A model generated the notes under the pieces. It searched no databases. It was not told the DNA's origin and saw only the letters and a program-made list of their open reading frames with translations. From Chelativorans salis (GTDB lineage Bacteria > Pseudomonadota > Alphaproteobacteria > Rhizobiales > Rhizobiaceae), in the NCBI RefSeq assembly GCF_025336525.1, contig NZ_JAOCZP010000012.1, positions 1 through 64,000 of the forward strand: a stretch of 64,000 nt of DNA. Direction: 5' to 3'. The position numbers and the translations under genes were made by a program. Numbering within the stretch: the first letter of the stretch is position 1; each line of letters opens with the position of its first letter. Of this stretch, positions 27,225-35,748 are shown in pieces.

Positions 27225-28823
27225 TCATGCAGCGCCGGAGCGGCTGGCAGGGGTGATGCGGACGGTGAATTCTATCGTCGGAAGGCTGCTCGGATATTCG
27301 ACAAAAACACGCTGTGCAGTTTGATAGACACCATACTCCATGGAAGTCGGTACGTTCTCATGCGCCCATTGCGTTTCTGGTGTTGCTGTAATTGAAACGC
27401 GCGTGCCTACCTTGAGCCAAGCTACCGCCTCTCCCTGGGTGGATTTGACCTCGGCATTCGCGCCAAGCAAAAAGGATGTTTGAGTCTGTGCATTGATCGG
27501 CTCCTTCCAGCGATCCCGAATGGTTATCCGGCCTTGACGAAGACACGAAAGATCAACTATCCGACAGAGCCGCCCCCCGTACATGCTGGTCTCCCCCTCG
27601 ATCGTATCCCGATCTACCAGCCGTAGGGTTGGGAGTTGCGATAGGCGTTCTGGCTTTCGCGCCGCGGCTGTGCCGAGCGGGAAAACTGTCGTGTGCCCCT
27701 TGGGTGAGCGAACAGCAATGCGTTGCGCGTCTTTCTCGTCGTAGTGACCAAGGCCAGCGTCGCCGAAAACGATCTGGTCCTCAAAAGCCAGGTGGATGGA
27801 AAGATCGTCGTCGTGACGGTGGTAGTGAGAGAGATGGCCGCATTTGAAGGTGAGATGGTAGCGTTCACCCCAGATCGTCATGCCTCGGGCGATTACATAG
27901 CCAGAATCCGCGAGATCTACGACTTCGACGTCGGGCCACGCTTTGTCTTCTAGGCCAAGTTTTCGCGGTGTGTCACCAATCATGGGGAGAGTTCCGCTCG
28001 GGAGCGTCATCGCCCGCAGAACATTTCGCGCCCGTGAGTACAGGATCTCACCCGCTCGGCCGATCTCATTATCTCCGAGCGCCTTGAACGTGGAGAGTGA
28101 CTTGAGACTTGCCGTCATACCTTTTTGGTAGCCGGGACTGTTTTCTTTATGCACGCCTTGGCTGGTGAATGCGAATTCTACTTCGCTATGGAGGCGGGAC
28201 CGGAAAGTCTCGGAGAATGCCGCTACACGTGGAATTTTGGACCACATAAGGCATGTTTGATAGCCGATGAAGGCTTGATCAAAGCCATGGTTCGTGTGGC
28301 GGGAGTACTGCTTCTCGTCAGCCAAAAATGCGAGGTGACGTTCAACAAGATGTAGCCATTCAATATCATCGAGATCGAATTCACAGATTGCCGCGAGAGA
28401 TAACCAGCGGACCAAGTTTCTTAGACGGAAGGCTGATGCATGGTCCTGCCACGTCAAAGGGGCTCGGTTTGTCTCCGCATTCTCCTGCCAATTTAGAAGG
28501 GCCCTCTTTCCGAAGTTGAAGCCCTGCCGCTTTTCGTTCGTCGTCGCGAGAAGACCATAAGCCCCAACAAACCAATCGAGGAATGGAAGCGCCTGAAGCT
28601 GCCACCACCAATTCCGATCACGCGTCAGGCCCGCCCAACGGAATTGTCGAAGATCGATCTCCTCGCTAGGGAAACCCTTCAACAGAACTTTCCCCCCGCA
28701 GACTGACCACCATTTCTGAGCAGCGACATTGGAAGGCTGAGAACAAATCAGCGACTTCGCCTCAGGGTGGAGAGATTTGAGGATTCCTTCGCGCGATGTT
28801 GGCTGGCGCCCAGAATAAGCCAT
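27225..28823 (-). CDS. Heparinase II/III family protein (first copy)
   Basis: 532-aa protein of the heparinase II/III-like polysaccharide lyase group. The N-terminal half is the alpha/alpha-toroid (WQDHASAFRLRNLVRWLSLA, TNHGFDQAFIGYQTCL, KENSPGYQKGM, where the Asn-His and Tyr positions are typical catalytic ones). The C-terminal half is the beta-sandwich lyase domain with LSHYHRHDDDLSIHLAFEDQ and IVFGDAGLGHY, which carry the conserved metal/catalytic histidine region. The ATG at 28823 is used; a TTG eight codons earlier is possible. No signal peptide is evident. In glycan clusters such proteins trim, release or remodel a uronic-acid polymer. It is transcribed against the preceding glycosyltransferase genes. 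Confidence 0.85.
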   Translation of the reverse strand: MAYSGRQPTSREGILKSLHPEAKSLICSQPSNVAAQKWWSVCGGKVLLKGFPSEEIDLRQFRWAGLTRDRNWWWQLQALPFLDWFVGAYGLLATTNEKRQGFNFGKRALLNWQENAETNRAPLTWQDHASAFRLRNLVRWLSLAAICEFDLDDIEWLHLVERHLAFLADEKQYSRHTNHGFDQAFIGYQTCLMWSKIPRVAAFSETFRSRLHSEVEFAFTSQGVHKENSPGYQKGMTASLKSLSTFKALGDNEIGRAGEILYSRARNVLRAMTLPSGTLPMIGDTPRKLGLEDKAWPDVEVVDLADSGYVIARGMTIWGERYHLTFKCGHLSHYHRHDDDLSIHLAFEDQIVFGDAGLGHYDEKDAQRIAVRSPKGHTTVFPLGTAAARKPERLSQLPTLRLVDRDTIEGETSMYGGRLCRIVDLSCLRQGRITIRDRWKEPINAQTQTSFLLGANAEVKSTQGEAVAWLKVGTRVSITATPETQWAHENVPTSMEYGVYQTAQRVFVEYPSSLPTIEFTVRITPASRSGAA

Positions 28824-29291
28824 TTCACTGGTACCCCATAATCTCAAAGGTGCTGTGGAAGTAGTCGCATATCTTCGCGAGTTGTAGTGGTGTCATGAGC
28901 TCGCGCGCCTAGTCCACAGAGTAGCGCCCATTTGATTTAAATTCAGGGAGACGTACCTCCGATGCATTTATCACAATTCTCTTCAGGCATTCACGCAAAT
29001 CTTCTTGCAGGTTCTCATATCGGATGACGAAAATCGACTAATATATCCTCTTTATTATTCATATACATCCTCGAATTCACCAGTCATTAGGCAACTTACG
29101 AAGAAAAATGTCTACGCTATTCCGAATGTAGTTCACATTTTGACCATTGTACACACCCTTGTTATAAAGCGCAGCATCAAACATAGACGCAGATATGAAG
29201 TAGCTATATGATTGCCTATCAATAGTGAATTTCTATCCCATACTTCGCAACTACGCGCTGCTTTACTGCGGTCCGCATGTTATTTCTGGAG
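28824..29291. other. AT-rich intergenic stretch
   Basis: About 470 bases, markedly AT-rich from 28960 to 29260, without a supportable gene. It probably contains the promoter of the heparinase-like gene and the lost 3' part of the truncated sulfotransferase. No convincing motifs were found. Confidence 0.5.
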
Positions 29292-29525
29292 TTAGAATTT
29301 ACACTTTGCAGATAGGATAGTGCCGCATCTAGTTTTCCTGCCATCCTTGGCGAAATTTCGCGGCTGTAGATTTCTCTCAATCAACTTCTTCTCGTCTATT
29401 GGCGTGATTGGGGTCACAACGTCGTCGGGGCCGCAAAATTCACGCAGCACACCCTCTACACTTGTCCCGGCTACTTTGCGTGCTTTTACAAAAATGAACC
29501 CAAATTTGTGAGATATGACTGTCAT
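29292..29525 (-). pseudogene. Truncated sulfotransferase (Sulfotransfer_2-like)
   Basis: 77-codon ORF beginning MTVISHKFGFIFVKARKVAG, the classic N-terminus of membrane-associated-type polysaccharide sulfotransferases: the 5'-phosphosulfate-binding loop is KARKVAGTSVEG. FCGPDDVVTP and LQPRNFAKD follow as in the family. Family members are around 200 aa or longer, and here homology stops after about 63 residues, with a short unrelated tail before the stop. The 3'-phosphate-binding half is missing, so the product should be inactive. It lies next to AT-rich DNA and an IS110 element. Confidence 0.7.
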
Positions 29526-29902
29526 AACTCCTCCAGACTCAGTGCAAATAATGCACGATTCGCAGGTTCTAATAATAAAGCGCATAAGCGAAGGCAATTG
29601 ACAATGCGAGAGCGGATAGAGCCGTGTCCAGAACAACAGCGTAATGCTTCTGTAATGGGCCTTTGCTCGTCAAGTCCCTTCGAGTGATCATCACGCCGCC
29701 AGGATCATGCTTCTGTCCGTGGTCAGCACCAAGACTGCCACATCATGCCATCAGATCCTCAAGCCGGCAGGTCAATCTAGGACGCGTGATTTGCCGAAGC
29801 TTTCACAGCATTACTCCCGACCTTGCCAAGCCCTCGTCCCGGCGACGGGACCTCGAAGGAGCAGAGCCTAAGCTGGTCTGCTCCGCTTCCCTTGTTTCTC
29901 CT
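29526..29902. other. Gap between truncated sulfotransferase and IS110 transposase
   Basis: About 380 bases with no supportable gene. One end of the IS110 element should lie here, but IS110-family elements lack clear terminal inverted repeats and I could not fix the boundary. Confidence 0.4.
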
Positions 29903-30913
29903 TTACGCGGTCACGATCTCCTTGCTCCAGAGGAACACGCTGGCGTCCACCCACATGCGGTGGAGGACGGTGGCAAGCTTGCGGGCCAGCGCCACCTTCG
30001 CCCGTTTCATGCCGCGCCGCTTTGCCACGTCCATCGCCCAGCGTTTCAGGGCGGAGAACCTCGAGGCGCGCGGCAGCATGATATGCGCTGCTTCATAGAG
30101 CGCGGTGCGCACCATGGCATCGCCGACCCTGGTGATGCCGCCATCTATGTCGGTCTCGCCGGACTGGTATTTCTTGGGCGTCAGTCCGAAGTAAGCACCG
30201 ACGGTTCGGGATTTCGCAAACCGCTCCGGATCGTCGACCGCCGAGCGATAGGTGAGCGCCACCAGAGCCCCGACGCCGGGCGCGCTCATCAGCCGCCGGC
30301 AGACAGGATCAGCGCGGGCGATCTTCAGCATCGCGCGGTGCAGCCGTGTAAACTCGTTCCACAATGCAGCCCGGGCCTGCAACATCGCGCTGATCACCAT
30401 AACAAGCATGTCATGGCCTTCGATGAGTTCACGAATGCGGGCCTCGAAGCGCCCCCGGCTCACCTCGCCAACCTTGAGCCCGTAACCGCGCAGGATTCCG
30501 CGGATGCTGAGCTCAACATCGAGTAGCCGACCAGCAGCGCCCGCACCGCCTGGGCGTCCGCAGACTTGGCATGCACGGGACGGTACCAGCCCATGCGCAG
30601 CAACTGCGCGATCCCGCGAGCATCCTTGCGGTCCGTCTTCACGGTCATCGCCGACAGTGCCGCCTTCACATGCCGCGTTTTCCAGCAAGACAACCTCAAG
30701 GCCGGCGTCGACCAGGCCCTCGCGCAGCCACTGCGACAGAGGTCCCGCCTCAAGGCCGACCCTGACTATCGGCAGTCCTAGGCCGGCAAAATGCTGCAAC
30801 AGCGCCTCTGGCTCGCTCGCCACTTTCGTCTCGCGCACGATCTTGCCCGATGAATCCACCACGCAAACGCTGCTCTGTTCCAGCGACACATCAATTGCTG
30901 CATAATAGTCCAT
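29903..30913 (-). pseudogene. IS110-family transposase with two compensating frameshifts
   Basis: The frame is open throughout (336 codons from the ATG at 30913, MDYYAAIDVSLEQSSVCVV), but the middle is not transposase. After VVLLE, near 30680, an extra A in an AAAA run shifts the frame; near 30525 one G is missing and the frame returns at ELSIRGILRGYGLKVGE. In between, the alternative frame encodes the expected KTDRKDARGIAQLLRMGWY. The two catalytic aspartates of the DEDD site in TDRKDA are therefore replaced by unrelated sequence. N-terminal Asp (AAIDVS) and Glu (GLEAGPLSQ) and the C-terminal serine-recombinase-like domain (MSAPGVGALVALTYRSAVDD) are intact. The product should be inactive unless the shifts are sequencing errors. 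Confidence 0.8.
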
Positions 30914-30980
30914 GGTTGTCCCTCGCTTGATGCTTGGGGCCGACAATCGGACCCCGTTCAACATCGTCACTCTGAGGGAC
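30914..30980 (-). ncRNA. Nested hairpin in the IS110 5' leader, candidate bridge-RNA segment
   Basis: Upstream of the transposase start, GTCCCTC (30918-30924) pairs with GAGGGAC (30974-30980). Inside it GGGGCCG (30936-30942) pairs imperfectly with CGGACCCC (30948-30955). IS110-group elements encode a structured guide (bridge) RNA in the non-coding region 5' of the transposase. Position and nested pairing fit, but the full RNA, its loops and the element end are not defined here. Confidence 0.35.
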
Positions 30981-31383
30981 AGCCACCTTCATGGCTACCA
31001 CAGGAGCGCCGGCCCATTACGGCACCTAGCTGCAAAAATGTACCCGAGGGCCGCACCGTCACAAGGAATAGCGTGCCTATCTATTCTGGTCTAAATCGCA
31101 CCATCCGCCACTGCTCCCACGCCATGACGGCCGAGTGTCCAACGTTCCGGGTGAAGTTGGCTTGAACCGAAAACACTTCAAACTCGGTTAGAATGCATTT
31201 TCTCTACCCATGAGCGGCACGGGATGTTACATCGCCTCGAAATCCATGACAGCCATCCGTTGACCGGATCCTATATGCCTCTACTGGCGCCAAAGTTTGA
31301 GCTTGCCTCCATGGCTGCAGATTGTTGCCTTACAATTGCGCGTCGCTTCGGCGCATAGAGGCAGAAAGCGGGTTGCTGCACGC
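30914..31383. other. IS110 leader and promoter region of the next gene
   Basis: About 470 bases from the IS110 transposase start to the membrane/kinase-like gene. The first part is probably the non-coding end of the IS. From about 31080 onwards it should carry the promoter of the plus-strand glycan genes. A 44-codon ORF at 31224-31358 has no ribosome-binding site and is not called. Confidence 0.4.
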
Positions 31384-33177
31384 ATGTGGCTTTATTCGGG
31401 AACCAAGAGCTACGCTGGCTGGGCGTATTCGATCTCCAACAAGATCAGGAGGATTGTCCCAGCTGCCATTCTGGCGATGGTGATTGCCACCCTCGTGTCG
31501 CAGCTCACCCTCCTGCTCGCCTCGCTCCTTCCATTGAAAATCATCCTGCTGATCGGCTCGCCGGGGGTGCCGCGTTATTTTCCGCAGTCCTTTGCCGCGT
31601 TCGACCGCGACGCGTTGGTTGTGGGGCTTGGGGCGGCCGCGGTGGGCTTTTATCTCATCCATCTCATGGCCGAGCGATTCATCGCGTTCAACAACGAGCG
31701 CGCCTCAGGCCGCGTTCTCGAGCGCGCCGGCAAGCTTACACTTTTCGCCAACCAGGAGGAGATGGCGCGCGGCGCCATCCGCAAGCTTGCGCGCGGAATG
31801 GCAAACGCGATCTTCGTCCTCGCCGCACTTGCGCTGATCGCCTTCATCCATCCCTCCGTCTCGCTCGTGCTCGTGGGGTGGTGTGCCCTGATTTTCGCGG
31901 GGACATCGATCGCCGGGGCGCTCAATCCTGCCTATCAGGAATGGCTGCAAGCCAACGCGAAATCCTTCATCGGCAGCATGGCGACGATCGGCATATTCGT
32001 CGTTGTAGCCTCCATCATCGCCGAATTCCTCCTCGGCGCCTCGTTCAACATTCTCTTCGCCGTCGTCAGCCTTATACTCTCCCGGCAGGTCCTGCAGCTT
32101 CTCGTAACGTCGATTAAGGAAGCGCTGACGCTGAACGCGCAAAAGCAACAGATCAACGCTCTTTTTTTCCAAGGTCACGCGCTGGCCGGCCAGGCGCCCG
32201 CGCGTGACGACGGTCTGTGGGACCTCTGCCGTGCCAAGAGGCTGGACGCATGGCTTGCGCCATATATCGCCGAGGTCACGGGTCGGCCGGCCGGCGGCAT
32301 CCGCATGACGGATTGGCGCGAGACTGGGTTGACGGACATCCTCACATTCCGAGTGTCGGTCGCGGGAGCGGAGGGAGACGGCGCGGATTACCTGATCAAG
32401 CTCTACAGCAACCGCCGCCGAACGCTGGCCGCCCACGAGGCCACCCTACTTTCCGCCGTCCCGCCGGATAGCCTTCCCTGTCCGGCCTTCCTGGGGGCGC
32501 GGCGGGTCGGCGAGGCCAACTGCCACCTGTTCCGTTATTCTAGGGCAAGCCACCTGCGGCCCAAGGAAATCAAGGAGAAGAAACGGGCGTTCCTGCAAGC
32601 GTGCTGGCTCTACGAGCCGCCCGGCGATCTCGTTCGGCGCTACCGCCGTTCCCATCAGCTTCTTCCGCAGCAGCTTTCTGCGCAAATGGGCGAACGCCTG
32701 ATGCAGGTGGCCCTGACGCCGCAAAACGAAAATGCCGTGCGCGACTTCATCAAAGCGGTCGGGCCGATTCGGGAACGGCTCGAGGCGTTACCCCTCTTCG
32801 TCCACTGTCTGGATTCCGGTGTCGGCACGCTTCTCGAAACGGAGGGCGGTCAGATCGTTGCGACGGAGTGGGGCCGCTGGACGCTCGAACCCGTGGGCGC
32901 GGGGTGGCCCACGGCGAAAGCCGCGCTGGCGGCGATTGGGCCTTGGCTCGAAGAAGCGCGAGGCAAGCGGCGGGCGCTGGCGAACGTGACGGCCGAGCAG
33001 ACCCGGCTCGCCGCGCTTGCATTCGCCTTCCAACGCCTGTACGCACGCCAGCGCTACAATTCCGCCCTGCGCCTCTTGCCGGCCATGATTTCCTGTGCCG
33101 ATGCGGCCGGTGTGACGGAGGCGGATCATGCCGCGCCGAAGCAGGCCGGGACGGCTCTGAGAAAGACGGGAAGCTGA
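31384..33177 (+). CDS. Membrane protein: ABC-exporter-like transmembrane domain fused to degenerate kinase-like domain
   Basis: 597-aa protein from the ATG at 31384; an in-frame TTG at 31297 is possible and no start has a strong ribosome-binding site. Residues about 20-240 have five to six hydrophobic helices laid out like an ABC exporter membrane domain (SQLTLLLASLLPLKIILLIG; ERFIAFNNERASGRVLERAG resembles the coupling-helix region), but no ATPase follows. Residues about 270-560 resemble an aminoglycoside-phosphotransferase/kinase fold: YLIKLYSNRR and HEATLL for the ATP lysine and glutamate, HCLDSGVGTLLE for the catalytic loop, VATEWGRW for the metal-binding position. The catalytic Asn and the second Asp are altered, so activity is doubtful. 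It precedes two GT4 genes with close spacing and may serve polymer export or anchoring. Confidence 0.75.
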   Translation: MWLYSGTKSYAGWAYSISNKIRRIVPAAILAMVIATLVSQLTLLLASLLPLKIILLIGSPGVPRYFPQSFAAFDRDALVVGLGAAAVGFYLIHLMAERFIAFNNERASGRVLERAGKLTLFANQEEMARGAIRKLARGMANAIFVLAALALIAFIHPSVSLVLVGWCALIFAGTSIAGALNPAYQEWLQANAKSFIGSMATIGIFVVVASIIAEFLLGASFNILFAVVSLILSRQVLQLLVTSIKEALTLNAQKQQINALFFQGHALAGQAPARDDGLWDLCRAKRLDAWLAPYIAEVTGRPAGGIRMTDWRETGLTDILTFRVSVAGAEGDGADYLIKLYSNRRRTLAAHEATLLSAVPPDSLPCPAFLGARRVGEANCHLFRYSRASHLRPKEIKEKKRAFLQACWLYEPPGDLVRRYRRSHQLLPQQLSAQMGERLMQVALTPQNENAVRDFIKAVGPIRERLEALPLFVHCLDSGVGTLLETEGGQIVATEWGRWTLEPVGAGWPTAKAALAAIGPWLEEARGKRRALANVTAEQTRLAALAFAFQRLYARQRYNSALRLLPAMISCADAAGVTEADHAAPKQAGTALRKTGS

Positions 33178-33179
33178 GC

Positions 33180-34445
33180 GTGAACCGAATTTCCATGATC
33201 GTCTGGAACGACTTCCAGAACGATGCACGCGTGCGCAAGGAAGCCGAAACGCTTCAGGCGGCCGGCAACGCCGTCACCGTCTTTGCGCTCCACACGCCAG
33301 GCCAGACGCGCAAGGCCGACACTTTGCCATCCGGGGTAGAGGTGGTGCGCGTCACCCGCAGCCCGTTCTTGAACCTGCACAGGCGCACATCGGCAAGGGC
33401 CGGGCCAAGCGCCGGCGAGGAGGATCCGCCTGCGCGAAGGATTGGTCCGGTCGGGCAGGCGGTCCGTCTGCTCACGCGCGCATGGGCCCATGGCATTCTT
33501 CTGGCCCGCATGGTGGCCGCGCGACCGCACGTGGTGCACGCGCACGATGTCAACACGCTGCCAACGGCTTGGATAGCTGCGGTGCTGTCGCGCGCACCGC
33601 TCGTGTATGACGCCCACGAAGTCAGCACCGATCGCGAAGGCTACGCCGGCTTTCGCACGGCGGTGGCCTGGCTCGAACGGAGGCTGACGCCGCGGGCGGC
33701 GGCGATGATCACCACGACGGAAGCTCGCGCGAAGTTCTTCGCCCGCGCCTATGGCATACCGCGCCCGCTCGTCCTGCAGAACCGACCCCGCTTTGCCGCT
33801 CCGGGGCGCACCGAGAGGATCCGGCGCGAACTGCAATTACAAAAGCCCTGGCCGATCGTGCTCTACCAGGGAGGCCTGCAGCAGGGCCGTGGACTGGAGC
33901 GGCTTGTCGATGCGGCCGCGCGACTCGAAAAGGCCTATTTCGTCTTCATCGGCGGCGGGCGACTCTCGCCCGCGCTCGAGGACCAGGCGAAGAGCGCTGG
34001 CCTTACCGAGCGCGTGCGTTTCATGCCGACGGTGAGCCTCGATGTGTTGCCCTCCTACACGGCCTCGGCCGATATCGGCGTGCAGCCTCTCGAGAACACC
34101 TGCTTCAATCACTACACAACCGACTCTAACAAGCTTTTCGAGTACATGATGGCCGGCCTTCCGGTCGTCGCTTCGGACATGCCGGAGATTCGGCGCATTG
34201 TGGACGCCCATGGTTTCGGGATGATCGTCCCGCCGAGCGATACCACCGCGCTCGCCAACGCCATCGGGAAGCTGATTGAGAGTGAAGCCCTACGCCGCGT
34301 ATATGCCGAGAAAGCGCGCCACGCTGCCTCGCGCCTGAACTGGGAGGAACAGGAGCAGAAGCTGGTCGCCCTCTATGATCGTCTCCTGAAGCACCCCGGG
34401 ACGGCATATCGACCGGACCGAATGAAAGACGCGTTGGACGCGTAG
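33180..34445 (+). CDS. Glycosyltransferase family 4
   Basis: 421-aa GT-B glycosyltransferase. The GTG at 33180 (three bases after the preceding stop, with GGGAAG upstream) starts MNRISMIVWNDFQNDARVRK, the standard N-terminal strand and loop. An acceptor-side histidine lies in VVHAHDVNTLPTAW. The donor half has VLYQGGLQQGRGLERLVDAA, GGGRLSPALEDQAKSAGL and the E-x7-E region SNKLFEYMMAGLPVVASDMP with EIRRIV. No membrane segment, so it is a peripheral inner-membrane enzyme. Donor specificity cannot be read. It sits between the membrane/kinase-like gene and the WbuB-like gene in one transcription unit. Confidence 0.9.
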   Translation: MNRISMIVWNDFQNDARVRKEAETLQAAGNAVTVFALHTPGQTRKADTLPSGVEVVRVTRSPFLNLHRRTSARAGPSAGEEDPPARRIGPVGQAVRLLTRAWAHGILLARMVAARPHVVHAHDVNTLPTAWIAAVLSRAPLVYDAHEVSTDREGYAGFRTAVAWLERRLTPRAAAMITTTEARAKFFARAYGIPRPLVLQNRPRFAAPGRTERIRRELQLQKPWPIVLYQGGLQQGRGLERLVDAAARLEKAYFVFIGGGRLSPALEDQAKSAGLTERVRFMPTVSLDVLPSYTASADIGVQPLENTCFNHYTTDSNKLFEYMMAGLPVVASDMPEIRRIVDAHGFGMIVPPSDTTALANAIGKLIESEALRRVYAEKARHAASRLNWEEQEQKLVALYDRLLKHPGTAYRPDRMKDALDA

Positions 34446-34512
34446 CGGGACAATGCGTGCCGAGGGATCCGACCGTCCAGCAGCGTGGGCGCGCCAGCAC
34501 ACCGACCGTCCG

Positions 34513-35748
34513 ATGAAGCATGTCTGGATTGTCAATCATTACGCGGAGGAGCCGGGGGGAGCGGGAGGAACACGCCACTTCTCACTTGCGAAATATCTCC
34601 GCGCCCATGGCTGGAAGGCAACGATCATCGGCGCGAGCACAGAGCATCTGTCCGGGCGGCAGCGGCTCGATGCGAAGGAAAGGGCGCGGCTGGAGCATCA
34701 TTGCGGAATTCCCTTTCTATGGCTGAAGACGCCGCCCTATTCAGGCAACGGGCTAGACCGTATCCGCAACATGCTCACCTTCACCTGGCGTTTGTTGCTG
34801 CCCGCGAACGTCTCCTCGCTGGAGCCACCGGACCTCATCATCGGATCGAGCGTCCATCCTTTTGCTGCCTGGGCGGCTTTGCAGCTTGCCCGACGTCACC
34901 GAGTGCCTTTCGTCTTTGAAGTGAGGGATCTCTGGCCGCAGGCCCTGATTGATATGGGACGACTCACGGAGAAAAGCGTGACGACATTTCTCATGCGCGC
35001 GCTCGAAAAACATCTTTATCGTTCTGCGGAAACGATCGTCGTCGCCTGGCCCAATGCGGGATCCTATATTCAGGGGCTCGGGATCGAGGCCGACAAGGTC
35101 GTCTGGGTTTCGAACGGGATCGATCTGGCCGAATGGTCGAGCGACATACCGCTGCGAGACAGCAGCTATTTCACGCTTATGTATTTCGGGGCGCATGGCG
35201 GCGCTAACAGCCTGGACAACGTGATCCGTGCCATGAGGCTCGTTGAAATGGATTCTCGGGGGGAGAACATCCGCCTCAGACTAATCGGACACGGCCCTCA
35301 GAAACCAGCGCTGCGCGAACTCGCGCGGGAGCTTGGGCTTGCGAGGATCAGCTTTGAGGACCCCGTCCCCAACAGTGCCATTCCAGGCCTTGCCGCAGAG
35401 GCGGATGCCTTCGTCTTCAGTTTGATCGACGCGCCGATGTTCAAGTACGGCATCAGCCCGCGAAAGCTGTACGATTTCATGGCAGCCCGCCGCCCCGTCG
35501 TCTTTTGTTGCGGCGCCGCAAACAATCCCGTTGATGAATGCGGCGGAGGGGTGACCGTCCCGCCGGGCAATCCCGAACTCTTGGCCGAAGCGATATTGAA
35601 ACTGGCAGAACTATCACCCTCTGCGCGCGCGACAATGGGTGCGGCAGCAAGGCAGCATGTCGAAGTGCACTACTCATATCAAATGCTGGCGCAAAAACTG
35701 TCAATGACATTAGACCAGCACTTGCCCACGGCGGCCGGCAAGAAGTGA
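34513..35748 (+). CDS. WbuB-like glycosyltransferase family 4
   Basis: 411-aa GT4 enzyme. The start MKHVWIVNHYAEEPGGAGGT at 34513 matches the family N-terminus (NHY followed by GG(x)GTRHFSLAKYL); the upstream in-frame ATG at 34453 would add 20 residues lacking similarity. Other markers are FVFEVRDLWPQALIDMG, VSNGIDLAEW, MYFGAHGGANSLDNVIRAM and YGISPRKLYDFMAARRPVVF. WbuB-type enzymes transfer amino sugars such as FucNAc or ManNAc-type residues in O-antigen and capsule pathways, which suits a cluster making UDP-ManNAcA. The 67-base gap after the previous gene has no other feature. Confidence 0.88.
   Translation: MKHVWIVNHYAEEPGGAGGTRHFSLAKYLRAHGWKATIIGASTEHLSGRQRLDAKERARLEHHCGIPFLWLKTPPYSGNGLDRIRNMLTFTWRLLLPANVSSLEPPDLIIGSSVHPFAAWAALQLARRHRVPFVFEVRDLWPQALIDMGRLTEKSVTTFLMRALEKHLYRSAETIVVAWPNAGSYIQGLGIEADKVVWVSNGIDLAEWSSDIPLRDSSYFTLMYFGAHGGANSLDNVIRAMRLVEMDSRGENIRLRLIGHGPQKPALRELARELGLARISFEDPVPNSAIPGLAAEADAFVFSLIDAPMFKYGISPRKLYDFMAARRPVVFCCGAANNPVDECGGGVTVPPGNPELLAEAILKLAELSPSARATMGAAARQHVEVHYSYQMLAQKLSMTLDQHLPTAAGKK

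Noticed and set aside
31224-31358. 44-aa ORF upstream of the membrane/kinase-like gene
   Set aside because: No ribosome-binding site, no recognisable features, and it overlaps the likely promoter region.
32601-33179. Extended N-terminus of the GT4 gene starting at 32601
   Set aside because: The extra 193 residues overlap the membrane/kinase-like gene in another frame and do not resemble a glycosyltransferase; the GTG at 33180 fits family and spacing.
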